A DNA stretch of 64,000 nt from an uncultured Pseudoflavonifractor sp. Lineage in GTDB: Bacteria > Bacillota > Clostridia > Oscillospirales > Oscillospiraceae. Under the pieces are notes generated by a model. That model was not told the origin of the DNA. It saw nothing but the letters and a program-made list of their open reading frames with translations, and searched no databases. The DNA is taken from NCBI GenBank assembly GCA_947577065.1, contig CANPTT010000008.1, forward strand, positions 1-64,000. Reading direction: 5' to 3'. A program made the translations under genes and the position numbers. Positions 27,824-37,200 of the stretch are shown here, piece after piece; the stretch's first letter is position 1; every line of letters begins with the position of its first letter.

Positions 27824-28948
27824 ATGAAAAAGAAAAACTGGCTCGCGATCCTTCTTGCCCTGAGCATGACCCTGGGACTGGCCGCCTGCGGCAAAGCCCC
27901 CAGCGCGCCCACGCCCTCGGCGGGCACACCGGACGACGCCCCCTCCGCCTCCGGCGAGTCCTGCAATGTGGTCCTTGTCGTCCCCAACACCTTGGGTGAC
28001 AAAGCCTTCTCCGACATGGTCTGGGCCGGCGTTCAGATGGCCAAGGCGCAGAATCCCCAGGTCGGCAACATCAAGTGCATCGAGCTTCAGGGCGACACCA
28101 CCACTCCCATCCCCACCATGACCGAGTTGGCCGAATCCAAGGAGTGGGATATCATCGTCACCGGCACCTTTAGCCTGAAGGAATCCATTGTGACCGTGGC
28201 CGAACAGTTCCCCGACCAGAAATTTATTATCTACGACGCCGATATGGATTACAGCAACGGCGCCTTTGCCAACTGCTCCTCCTTTGCGGCCCTGCAAAAC
28301 GAGGGTTCCTTCCTGGGCGGCGCCCTGGCCGCCCTCATGTCCGACACCGGTGTCGTCGGCTTTGTGGGCGGCAAGGAGACCAGCTCCGTCAGCGACTTCC
28401 TGGTGGGCTACATTGAGGGCGCGTCCTATATCAACCCCGACATTGTAGTTCGGTCCTCCTTTATCGGCAGCTTTACCGACACCCCCAAGGCCAAGGAGCT
28501 TGCCCTGGCTCAGAACGCCCAGGGTGCCGACGTGATCTACGCCGTCTGCTCCGGTGCCGGCGCCGGGGTTTATGAGGCCGCCGCCGAAAACAATTTCTGG
28601 TCTCTGGGCGTGGATTCCGACCAGTCTTTGATCTTTGAGGAAACCAACCCCACCGCCGCCAAGGCCATTCTCACCTCCGTGGTAAAGAATTTTGACACCA
28701 TCCTGTGCCAAGCCATTACCGACGCTATCAGCGGCGATTTCCAGTGGGGCGTCCACAACGCCATCGACCTGGCCGCCGGCGGTATCGGCCTTGCCGAAAA
28801 CAGCTACTATGAGGCCGCCGTCCCCGCCGACATCCGCGCCCAGATCGACGAGCTCAAGGGCAAGATCGAAAGCGGAGAGATCAAGGTCAGCACTGCCATC
28901 GGCATGGAGGCCAGCGTATACGAAGCGCTCAAGGCGTCTGTGAATTAA
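27824..28948 (+). CDS. BMP-family (PnrA-like) nucleoside ABC transporter substrate-binding lipoprotein
   Basis: Lipobox LGLAACGK; VVLVVPNTLGDKAFSDMVWAGVQMAK...AVCSGAGAGVYEAAAENNFWSLGVDSDQ. Confidence 0.92.
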   Translation: MKKKNWLAILLALSMTLGLAACGKAPSAPTPSAGTPDDAPSASGESCNVVLVVPNTLGDKAFSDMVWAGVQMAKAQNPQVGNIKCIELQGDTTTPIPTMTELAESKEWDIIVTGTFSLKESIVTVAEQFPDQKFIIYDADMDYSNGAFANCSSFAALQNEGSFLGGALAALMSDTGVVGFVGGKETSSVSDFLVGYIEGASYINPDIVVRSSFIGSFTDTPKAKELALAQNAQGADVIYAVCSGAGAGVYEAAAENNFWSLGVDSDQSLIFEETNPTAAKAILTSVVKNFDTILCQAITDAISGDFQWGVHNAIDLAAGGIGLAENSYYEAAVPADIRAQIDELKGKIESGEIKVSTAIGMEASVYEALKASVN

Positions 28949-28984
28949 AAATAAACCAGCGGACAGCGCGGCAAGGAGGCTGCC

Positions 28985-30538
28985 ATGGAACAGGAATACG
29001 TCCTTTCAATGCAAAACATCACTAAGATCTATAAGGACGGCTTTGTAGCCAACAAAAATATCGACTTCTCCGTCCGAAAGGGGGATATCCACGGTCTGGT
29101 AGGGGAAAACGGCGCCGGAAAAAGCACCCTGATGAAGGTACTCTTCGGCCAGGAACTGCCTGAGACCGGCAAGATATTCTTCAAGGGGGAGGAGGTCAAT
29201 ATCAGCAGTCCCCTCGCCGCGCTGAAGCTCGGGATCGGGATGGTGCACCAGCATTTCATGCTGGTGCCCTCCCTTACCGTGGCCGAAAACATGGTATTTG
29301 GCATGGAACCCACCAAGGGGGGGCTTTTCGATTTCAAGGAGGCCGTCCGCCTAACCGAGGAGGTGGCCCAAAAATACGGTCTTCCCATCGACCCCAACAT
29401 GAAGATCCGGGACCTCTATGTGGGCCAGAAGCAGCGGGTGGAGATCTTAAAGATGCTCCTGCGGAATGTGGAGGTCCTCATTCTGGACGAGCCCACGGCC
29501 GTGCTTACCCCCCAGGAGACCCAGGAGCTGTTTGTCCAGCTGGTCAAGCTGAAAGAGCAGGGCTATACCATCATCTTCATCTCCCATAAGCTGGGGGAGA
29601 TCAAGCAGATCTGCGACCGGCTCACCGTGCTGCGGGACGGCTGCTCTATTCAGACCGTGGACGTGGACAGCGTCACAGAACAGGACATCTCCCGCATGAT
29701 GGTGGGCCGCAACGCAGTAAACTCTCTGGTAAAGACTCCTCCCAAGATCGGACAGGTCAAGCTCCGGGTAAAGCGTCTCAATTACTTTAACGGCTTTGGC
29801 AAGCACGTACTTCAAAACGTCTCCTTTCAGGTGCGGGGCGGCGAGATCCTGGGTATTGCCGGGATCGAGGGGAACGGCCAGCGGGAGATCTCCGAAATGA
29901 TCACCGGCATCGACTCCATCCAAAGCGGCGAGATCCTGGTCAACGGTACCTGCGTCAAAGGGAAGAGCGTACGGGAGATCCGGGAAATGGGGGTGGCCCA
30001 CATCTCAGAAGACCGCATGACCTACGGTGCGGCCGCCGAGGCTTCTATCGAGCAGAATCTGATCTCCGACCGGTTTTATAAAAAGCAATATCAGCGTGGG
30101 CAGATCCTGAACAAAAAAGTGATCCAAAGGACCTCCAGGGAACTCATCAAGAGCTTTACCATTAAATGCGACGGCGGCTCCGCCCCTGTGAAAACTCTCT
30201 CCGGCGGCAACATTCAAAAGGTGGTGGCTGCCCGCGAGTTCTCCCAGAGCCCCCAGGTCATGGTAGCCAACCAGCCCACCCGGGGAATTGACGTAGGCGC
30301 CAGCGAGCTGATCCGGGAAAAGCTGATCGCTCTGCGGGACGAGGGTGCCGCCGTGCTCCTCATCTCGGCCGACATGGGCGAGCTGCGGGAGGTAAGCGAC
30401 AGTCTTATCGTTCTTTGCAACGGAAAAATCGTGGCCTACTTCGAAACGGTGGAGGGCCTGAGCGAAAACGAGCTGGGCGAATATATGCTGGGGCTGAAAG
30501 AACAGACGCCGGAGGAGATCGGGAGGTGCTTCCAATGA
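28985..30538 (+). CDS. Nucleoside-type ABC transporter ATP-binding protein (two NBDs)
   Basis: GLVGENGAGKSTLMKVLFG...EVLILDEPTAVLTPQE...LSGGNIQKVVAAREF. Confidence 0.95.
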   Translation: MEQEYVLSMQNITKIYKDGFVANKNIDFSVRKGDIHGLVGENGAGKSTLMKVLFGQELPETGKIFFKGEEVNISSPLAALKLGIGMVHQHFMLVPSLTVAENMVFGMEPTKGGLFDFKEAVRLTEEVAQKYGLPIDPNMKIRDLYVGQKQRVEILKMLLRNVEVLILDEPTAVLTPQETQELFVQLVKLKEQGYTIIFISHKLGEIKQICDRLTVLRDGCSIQTVDVDSVTEQDISRMMVGRNAVNSLVKTPPKIGQVKLRVKRLNYFNGFGKHVLQNVSFQVRGGEILGIAGIEGNGQREISEMITGIDSIQSGEILVNGTCVKGKSVREIREMGVAHISEDRMTYGAAAEASIEQNLISDRFYKKQYQRGQILNKKVIQRTSRELIKSFTIKCDGGSAPVKTLSGGNIQKVVAAREFSQSPQVMVANQPTRGIDVGASELIREKLIALRDEGAAVLLISADMGELREVSDSLIVLCNGKIVAYFETVEGLSENELGEYMLGLKEQTPEEIGRCFQ

Positions 30539-31614
30539 ATAAAACCAAGAAAATCGAAGCGTTCTTTTTTGTCCTCCGCGACCTGTGCGCCATCGGGATC
30601 GCTCTGCTCATCTCCCTGATCCTTATCTTCGCGGTGAGCCAGGACGGCTGGGGCGCCTTTCGCCTCTTCCTTTTCGGCCCCCTTCAAACGGTGAGTCGAA
30701 TGGGCTATATTGTGGAAAAGATGATCCCGCTCATGTTCACCGGCGTAGGCGTGTGCCTTATGGTCCGCTGCGGACAGATGAACATGGGCAGCGAGGGTGC
30801 TTTTTATCTGGGCGGCGTTGCCTGCGCTGCGGCAGCCATCAAGATCGCCCTGCCCGCCGGGATCCACCCCCTGGTCTGTATGCTGGCTGCCGGCGTCGTG
30901 GGCGCTCTGGCCTGCGGCGTTACCGCCGTGCTCCACACCAAGTTTCACGCGCTGACTATCGTGACCTCCCTGATGATGAACTACATTTGCCTGTACCTGG
31001 GCCAGTACTTCATCAACCACCCCCTTTGGGACTCTATGTCCGGATACCAGGCGTCCTTTAAATACGCCCAAACTGCGCTTCTTCCCAAGCTGTTTTCCCG
31101 CACCAACATCCACGCCGGTCTCTTTGCCGCCGTGGCAGTGGTCATTCTAGGTCACATCCTGCTGGAAAAAAGCACCTTTGGCTACCGGATCAAGATGGTG
31201 GGCACCAATCTTCACTTTGCCCGGTACTCCGGCATCAACGTGACCGCCACCATCATCATCTGCGAACTGATCGGCGGCTTCCTGGCCGGTTTTGGCGGTG
31301 CGGTGGAACAGCTGGGCATGTATAAACGGTTTGAGTATTCCGGCCTGTCCGGACACGGCTTTGACGGTGTTATGATCGCCGTTATCGCGGGCAACAACCC
31401 CAAATACATTCCTCTGGCCGCCCTGTTCCTGGCCTATGTGCGGGTAGGGGCGGAGGCTATGGCCCGCATGTCCGACGTCCCTCCCGAGCTGGTCTCCATT
31501 GTCCAGTCGGTGGTCATCATGCTGGTCGTGGCCGAGAAATTCCTTGCCGGCTGGAAGCACCGGGTCATCGCCAAGCAATCTATGAAGGACCTTGCGCTCA
31601 CGGAGGTGAAATAA
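30535..31614 (+). CDS. ABC transporter permease (nucleoside/BMP type)
   Basis: GVGVCLMVRCGQMNMGSEGAFYLGGV...YSGLSGHGFDGVMIAVIAGNNPKYIPLAALFLA. Confidence 0.93.
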   Translation: MNKTKKIEAFFFVLRDLCAIGIALLISLILIFAVSQDGWGAFRLFLFGPLQTVSRMGYIVEKMIPLMFTGVGVCLMVRCGQMNMGSEGAFYLGGVACAAAAIKIALPAGIHPLVCMLAAGVVGALACGVTAVLHTKFHALTIVTSLMMNYICLYLGQYFINHPLWDSMSGYQASFKYAQTALLPKLFSRTNIHAGLFAAVAVVILGHILLEKSTFGYRIKMVGTNLHFARYSGINVTATIIICELIGGFLAGFGGAVEQLGMYKRFEYSGLSGHGFDGVMIAVIAGNNPKYIPLAALFLAYVRVGAEAMARMSDVPPELVSIVQSVVIMLVVAEKFLAGWKHRVIAKQSMKDLALTEVK

Positions 31615-31616
31615 GC

Positions 31617-32588
31617 ATGGAAAGCGTATTGGGGTATATCTTTTCCACAGAGTTTATTATCGCGATCCTCCGTATGAGCACACCCCTGATCCTGTGCTCC
31701 ATGGGGGTGCTTCTGGTGCGGAACTCGGGGGTGGTCTGCATCGCCTTTGAGTCCATGATGCTGGCTGCCGCTCTGGGCGGGGTCCTGGGCAGCGCCTATT
31801 CCAGGAGTCTGCTGGTGGGCCTTCTGTGCGGCATTGCTCTCAGCGTTTTGTTTGCCATGCTGTTTGGATTTTTTGTCCTGGTGCTAAAGGCCAACAATAT
31901 GCTGGTAAGCTTGGCCCTCAACACCTTGGGCAGCGGCGGGACAGTATTTATCCTGTTCGCCTTTACCGGCGACCGCGGCAGCTCTACCAGCATTCAAAGC
32001 CTTCAATTTCCCACCGTAAATATCCCTGTCATTCAGGATATTCCCATTCTGGGCAACATCCTCTCCGGCCACAATATTTTGACCTATGTGGCCCTTGTCA
32101 GTGTGCCCGTGGTCTATCTGATCCTGATGAAATCTCCTCTGGGCCTTCGCATCCGGGCGGTGGGGGAAAACAAAAACGCCGCGGAATCTCTGGGGACCAG
32201 CGCGATGAAGACCCAGTTCGTCGCACTGTTCATCGCCGGCATTTTCGCCGGTCTCGCGGGCATGTACATGTCGATGGCCTACGTCTCCGCCTTTACGCAG
32301 GACATGATCGCCGGTCGGGGCTTTATCGCCATCGCGGCTCAAAATCTGGGCGGCTTTATGCCGATCCCTACCCTTATCTGGTCCCTGGTGTTCGGTGCGT
32401 CCAATGCTATCGCCAACGCCTTCCAGGCCATCAATATGCCCCCGGAATTTCTCCAGATGTTCCCCTACTTTTCCACTGTTTTGGGTTTGATGCTGGTGGG
32501 TATGAGCATCAACCAGCAGGAGAAGAAAAAAGCCGCGGAGATCGAAGAAAAGTCAAAACTGGCTGACGCCTGTGAAGGGAATGGATAA
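31617..32588 (+). CDS. ABC transporter permease (nucleoside/BMP type)
   Basis: LRMSTPLILCSMGVLLVRNSGVVCIAFESMMLAAALGG...LGLRIRAVGENKNAAESLG. Confidence 0.93.
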   Translation: MESVLGYIFSTEFIIAILRMSTPLILCSMGVLLVRNSGVVCIAFESMMLAAALGGVLGSAYSRSLLVGLLCGIALSVLFAMLFGFFVLVLKANNMLVSLALNTLGSGGTVFILFAFTGDRGSSTSIQSLQFPTVNIPVIQDIPILGNILSGHNILTYVALVSVPVVYLILMKSPLGLRIRAVGENKNAAESLGTSAMKTQFVALFIAGIFAGLAGMYMSMAYVSAFTQDMIAGRGFIAIAAQNLGGFMPIPTLIWSLVFGASNAIANAFQAINMPPEFLQMFPYFSTVLGLMLVGMSINQQEKKKAAEIEEKSKLADACEGNG

Positions 32589-32590
32589 CT

Positions 32591-33598
32591 ATGACAAAGC
32601 CAAAGATCATTATGGACGTAGACACCGGTACCGATGACGCCGTAGCCCTGACTCTGGCTATGTTGGGCGGGGAGGTAGAGCTGCTGGGCGTCACCACAGT
32701 GAATGGAAATCTGGAGTTAAAGCTTACCACAGACAACACGCTGCGGGTGGTGGACTATTGCGGGAAGGGTGACCAGGTCAAGGTGTACAGCGGCTGTGAA
32801 TATCCGTTGGTCTCCACCCTCTCCCCCACCAGCGCCCAGTCCCTTCACCCCATTCCGAAGCGGGAGGGAACAAAGGTGGCCTTTGCCATGCACGGCGACC
32901 ACCTTCCGTTGCCGGAAACCAACTTGAAGCCCCAGGCCAAGGGCGCGGTCCTTTGGCTCATTGAAACCATCATGGCCGCCGAACCGGGCTCCATCTCCAT
33001 TGTCGCCCTCGGCCCCCTGACCAACATCGCCACCGCCATGCGGGCCGAGCCTTCCTTCGCCTCCCGTCTGAAGGAGATCGTGCTGATGGGCGGCGGAGAC
33101 CGGGTGTGCAATGCCTCCCCCGCCGCGGAGTTTAACATCTGGACAGATCCGGAAGCGGCGGAGATCGTATTGCAAAGCGGCTGTAAGCTGTCCATTATCC
33201 CTCTGGACGCCACGCATGAGGCAGAGATCTCCGCCTCAGAGGCCGACGAGCTGGCGGCCATTGGAAGCAAGGAGGCCCGGTTTGTGGCAGACGTTATCCG
33301 GGGACGGATCGGCGGCTACAGCCTTCGGGATCCTGACCTGGCTGCCCGCCAGGCCGCCCCACTCCACGACGCCCTGGCCCTGTGCTATCTCCTCCACCCC
33401 GAATGCGTCAGCAAAAAGCTGGAGGCCGTGTGCCATGTGGACATATCCGGAGGGCGGGCCTACGGCAGAACGGTGGTGGATCGCCGTGCCAACCTGGTCT
33501 CCGAAGCGCCCAACTGCACCTTTGCCCTGGGCGCCGATCGGGAGTGGTTCCTTCAGTGGATGAGCGGACTTTTAAAGCAGGCCGCCCTCGGCTCTTGA
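32591..33598 (+). CDS. Inosine/uridine-preferring nucleoside hydrolase
   Basis: KPKIIMDVDTGTDDAVALTLAMLGGEVELLGVTTVNGN...VALGPLTNIATAM...VLMGG; HDALALCYLLHPE. Confidence 0.96.
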   Translation: MTKPKIIMDVDTGTDDAVALTLAMLGGEVELLGVTTVNGNLELKLTTDNTLRVVDYCGKGDQVKVYSGCEYPLVSTLSPTSAQSLHPIPKREGTKVAFAMHGDHLPLPETNLKPQAKGAVLWLIETIMAAEPGSISIVALGPLTNIATAMRAEPSFASRLKEIVLMGGGDRVCNASPAAEFNIWTDPEAAEIVLQSGCKLSIIPLDATHEAEISASEADELAAIGSKEARFVADVIRGRIGGYSLRDPDLAARQAAPLHDALALCYLLHPECVSKKLEAVCHVDISGGRAYGRTVVDRRANLVSEAPNCTFALGADREWFLQWMSGLLKQAALGS

Positions 33599-33627
33599 AG
33601 GGGCCCGACATATTAAATATGAGGCAA

Positions 33628-33662
33628 AAATCGGGGCCCCCTGTCAGACGACAGGGGGCCCC
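33628..33662 (-). terminator. Terminator downstream of the flavoprotein gene (minus) / convergent
   Basis: GGGGCCCCCTGTC-N4-GACAGGGGGCCCC, with ATTTTTG on the minus-strand 3' side. Confidence 0.8.
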
Positions 33663-33685
33663 AACTCGAAAGGAGAGAAAAACGC

Positions 33686-36097
33686 TTATTTCTTCAGCGC
33701 CGCCACAACGCTCTGAGCCGCCACGGCTCCGGAGGTCCAGGCGTAGCCCTGAGTCCAGCCCTCCCCTTCATAGTAAGGGTAGCTGAAATAGCCGCCGCTG
33801 TCCTGACCGGCCACATAGAGCCCCGAGATGGGCTGGTAGTCCTTGTTCATGGCCTGCATCTTGTCGTTGACCCGGATACCGTTGTAGGTACCGTCAATGG
33901 CAGAGATGACCTTCACGGCGTAGTAGGGACCCTTGTCCAGGTCGGGCATCATATCGGCGCGTTTGCCGAAGAGGGGATCCTCCCCGGTCTTCAGGACCTG
34001 GAGGTAGTCGGCGATGGTCTCCTGGTAAAGGCCCTGGTCTTCAAAACCGATAACCTTGCCCAACTCCTCCAGAGAGTTGGCCTTCCAGGCCTCCCCGGCC
34101 TCCAGAGCCGCCTGCATCTCGTCGTTCAGGGTGTAGTAGGAGGGCACCACGATCCGGGCCCGAAGCTTCAGGCTCTCAATGGTCTCCTTACTCAACACGC
34201 CCCACAGCCCCTTTTCCACCATGGCGTCCAACTGGTCCTGGGTAAAGACCAGATAGGCGTAGCCCACCCGGCGAAGAGCCGAGGCGCCGTAGGACAGGGC
34301 CTGGGTCACAAAGAACTCCTCATTGACAAACCGCTGGCCGGAGGGATCCAGGGCCAGGAAACCGGCCTGGTTCATAAACTTCATATAGCCGGCGTAGAAG
34401 TCCAGGTTCTTGTTGGAGCAGAATTCAGCCAGGTGAGGAGAGACCTCATCGGACAGGGAGGCCCCGGCGGCCAGGCACATGTTGAGGCCGTCGCCCACAT
34501 TGGTGGCCAGGCCGTTGAGATAGAAGTTGTCGTGGCCGAAGTACTCCCGCATCATCTCATCGTTGCCCCCGAAGCCGCCGGTGCAGACCAGGGTGGCCTT
34601 GGCGTTGACGGTAACGGTGGTCCCGTCCTGCTTTACGGCCTTTACCCCCGCCACGGTATCCCCCTTCATGATGAGGTCGGTGGCGGAGGTTTCCAGCAGC
34701 ACCTTCACCCCGCCGGGCTCAAGAAAGTTGTCATAGAGCACATCAAACTTGTGGGTGCCCTTCCCGGTGTCGTGGGCCCAGCGGGCGTTGTTGACCTTGG
34801 TGACGCCGGGGTCATCGGTCTTGTCCCAGTAGCCCTGGATCTTGTTGGCAACACCGGCGCTGGAATTTAAGATCTTATAGACCAAGGGGGCATTGGCCCG
34901 CCACTTGCAGAAGTCCATCAGGGTCTTAAAGGTGCCGTCCACGGTCTGGGGGTTGTCCACCGCCTTCTGCAGGTCACTCCCCACGGCGGCAAATCCGGTG
35001 GAGCACACCGAGGTGCCGCCCACCTTACCGCATTTCTCCAACACCACGACCTTCAATCCGGCCTCCATGGCCTCCAGGGCCGCCATGGTTCCCGCCGCAC
35101 CGGCGCCCACGATGGCCAGATCTACGTCATAGCTCTCGCTGGCAGAAGACTTGGCTACAGGGGCGTTAAAGCCCGCCAGGTTGGCTCCCGCCTGGGTCAG
35201 GGCCTGGGAGATGCCGCTCATGATGGCATTGCTGGTCATGGTAGCGCCGGTGACAGTATCCACCGCCAGGGACTGGTGCTCCACTACGGCGGCGGGGATG
35301 CGCTCCATGCAGGGCTCGATAAAGCCCGGGGTATCGGAACAATCCTCCACCACCACGGAGAGGATCTTGGTCTCATCTACGGTGACGGCCACCTTGGTGG
35401 GAAGAATGGTGGCGGGGGAGCCGAAGCGCTCGCCCTCAATGGTGCCCTTGCCCCACTTTCCGTAGGCCTCGCCGTAATAGGTGCCCGGCTTCATGTGCTG
35501 CTCCACCGCCACGGTCTTCCCCGCGAGGGTGACGCCGCTCTGCCCCAGGGCCTCCTTGGCGGCAGCCAGGACGGCTGCGCTGGTGATCGAGGCGCCGGAT
35601 ACGGCCTCCACCTCCACGCTGCCGGCGGCCATCATGGTCTGGGGCAGCAGGTCCACGGCCCGGCTGCCAATGCCGCTGGTCTCCTTATCGCCCACTACAG
35701 CGACAGCGGCCAGGGCTCCGCCGGAAATGGTCAGGGTAACGGTCACATCGCCGCCAAAGCCTTGGGCCGTAGCGGTGTAGGCGCCGTCCTTTCCTCCGGC
35801 AGGCTGTACGGGAGCCTTTACATCCCCCACCAGCTTTACGGTGTTGGGGTCATTCTTGTCCCACTCCACATCGATGCCCAGCAGTTCACACAGATAGCGC
35901 ACAGGGGCATAGGTAACGCCCTCGGAGGCGAAGACCTCCCCCTCCGCGCCGTTGGAGGCGACGGCGGACACCTTCTGACCGTTGACCGCCAGCTCCATGG
36001 GCATCACGGAGATGGTCCTTGCCCCACCGACGGCCAAAGCCGTTGTTCCCATGACCATGGCAGCAGCCAGGGCCAGGGCCGTGATCCTTTTTTTCAT
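33686..36097 (-). CDS. Secreted FAD-dependent reductase with copper-amine-oxidase-like N-domain and two FMN-binding domains
   Basis: Signal peptide; NGQKVSAVASNGAEGEVFASEGVTYAPVRYLCELLG; flavinylation-like motifs SGASITS and TGATMTS; FAD_binding_2 domain VDLAIVGAGAAGTMAALEAMEAGLKVVVLEKCGKVGGTS. Confidence 0.92.
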   Translation of the reverse strand: MKKRITALALAAAMVMGTTALAVGGARTISVMPMELAVNGQKVSAVASNGAEGEVFASEGVTYAPVRYLCELLGIDVEWDKNDPNTVKLVGDVKAPVQPAGGKDGAYTATAQGFGGDVTVTLTISGGALAAVAVVGDKETSGIGSRAVDLLPQTMMAAGSVEVEAVSGASITSAAVLAAAKEALGQSGVTLAGKTVAVEQHMKPGTYYGEAYGKWGKGTIEGERFGSPATILPTKVAVTVDETKILSVVVEDCSDTPGFIEPCMERIPAAVVEHQSLAVDTVTGATMTSNAIMSGISQALTQAGANLAGFNAPVAKSSASESYDVDLAIVGAGAAGTMAALEAMEAGLKVVVLEKCGKVGGTSVCSTGFAAVGSDLQKAVDNPQTVDGTFKTLMDFCKWRANAPLVYKILNSSAGVANKIQGYWDKTDDPGVTKVNNARWAHDTGKGTHKFDVLYDNFLEPGGVKVLLETSATDLIMKGDTVAGVKAVKQDGTTVTVNAKATLVCTGGFGGNDEMMREYFGHDNFYLNGLATNVGDGLNMCLAAGASLSDEVSPHLAEFCSNKNLDFYAGYMKFMNQAGFLALDPSGQRFVNEEFFVTQALSYGASALRRVGYAYLVFTQDQLDAMVEKGLWGVLSKETIESLKLRARIVVPSYYTLNDEMQAALEAGEAWKANSLEELGKVIGFEDQGLYQETIADYLQVLKTGEDPLFGKRADMMPDLDKGPYYAVKVISAIDGTYNGIRVNDKMQAMNKDYQPISGLYVAGQDSGGYFSYPYYEGEGWTQGYAWTSGAVAAQSVVAALKK

Positions 36098-36140
36098 ACA
36101 TATTCTCTCCTTTTTTGGGGGATCCCCCAGTGTTGAAAAA

Positions 36141-36171
36141 ATCATACACGCTAAAGCGACTTTAGATGCAA
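36141..36171 (-). promoter_or_regulatory. MerR-type promoter/operator for the flavoprotein gene
   Basis: Minus strand TTGCAT-N19-TATGAT with perfect dyad CTAAAG-TCG-CTTTAG (36151-36165) in the spacer. Confidence 0.85.
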
Positions 36172-36187
36172 GCTCTTTTCAAGAAAA

Positions 36188-36226
36188 AACAGAGGCCGTG
36201 GGAGAATATTCTCCCACGGCCTCTGA
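36188..36226 (-). terminator. Terminator of the hydrogenase-merR operon
   Basis: CAGAGGCCGTGGGAGAATATTCTCCCACGGCCTCTG followed by TTTTTTC on minus strand. Confidence 0.88.
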
Positions 36227-36366
36227 GGACTACCATCGATCATCTCTAGCTGTCTTCCGCCGCACTGGCGGATCGTACATCCTACGGATAAATAGGGACC
36301 TGCCGGCCAATCTATGGATCCCCTTTGCCCGGCAGCCGGATTATGGCGCCGGTGCGTTAAATTTTT

Positions 36367-37197
36367 CTATCCCTCCACCGCCAACCAATATTCAAAATGG
36401 ACCATCTGTGGAAGCAGATCCTCCCGGCATCGGATCTCCCCCGTCTTGGCAAGGCAACGGCCTACGGCAGAGGTCACCGTCAGCCCTTTGTCCCGGGCGT
36501 AGTCCAAGGCGTAGCCCAACAGCTCCCCCACCGTAATGCCGGGACGGTCCAGGGCGGTAACGGTATGAATGGCCCGGCCTCCCCCCATCACCCGAGTATG
36601 GAGGCCCCGGGGCACCCCCAGAGTCCCGGCTACCGGCTCCTCTATGCAGTAGCCACATTCCCGGGCTTCCTCATAGGGGGAGTCCGGAACCAGTCTCTCC
36701 CCCTCTATGGCCACGGCGGCGTAGACCCAGGGAAGGAAGTGCATCCACTCCTGGACCTCCTTCTGAAGGGCGGGGGTCTGGTCCACGTTCTGTCCCTTCT
36801 GGTCCATCACAAGCCAGAGCCGGGGCATATCCGCCATCTCACAGCGGTGAAACAGCTGACCGATCCGTTCCAGCTCCTCTCTCTGTCGCCGAAGAGCGCC
36901 CAAGCGGCTCTCCAGCAGCTCCAGCTCTGCCCGTGTCTCCCGTTCCTTCGCCGCCGCCATAACATCCAGCTCTTGGACACTCTCGCAGGAGAAGAGCTCC
37001 AGGGTCTCCTCCAGACTGTAGCCCAGGTCATGATACCGCCGAATGCTGTAGAGCCATTTCAGGTTGCGGCTTTGGTATCTCCGGTCTCCCCCCTCGCTCT
37101 CCCGGGCGGGCAAAAGCAGACCGTGGCGCTCATAAAAGCGCAGGGCCTGGGGTGTGACCCCAAACCGTTTTGCCAGGGTACCGATCTTATAATACAT
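36367..37197 (-). CDS. MerR-family regulator with effector-binding (GyrI-like) C-terminus
   Basis: MYYKIGTLAKRFGVTPQALRFYERHGLLLPARESEGGDRRYQSRNLKWLYSIRRYHDLGYSLEETLEL. Confidence 0.9.
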   Translation of the reverse strand: MYYKIGTLAKRFGVTPQALRFYERHGLLLPARESEGGDRRYQSRNLKWLYSIRRYHDLGYSLEETLELFSCESVQELDVMAAAKERETRAELELLESRLGALRRQREELERIGQLFHRCEMADMPRLWLVMDQKGQNVDQTPALQKEVQEWMHFLPWVYAAVAIEGERLVPDSPYEEARECGYCIEEPVAGTLGVPRGLHTRVMGGGRAIHTVTALDRPGITVGELLGYALDYARDKGLTVTSAVGRCLAKTGEIRCREDLLPQMVHFEYWLAVEG

Positions 37198-37200
37198 CCC

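Noticed and set aside
36227-36366. Possible riboswitch or small RNA between merR and its terminator
   Set aside because: No recognisable conserved motif; treated as 3' UTR.
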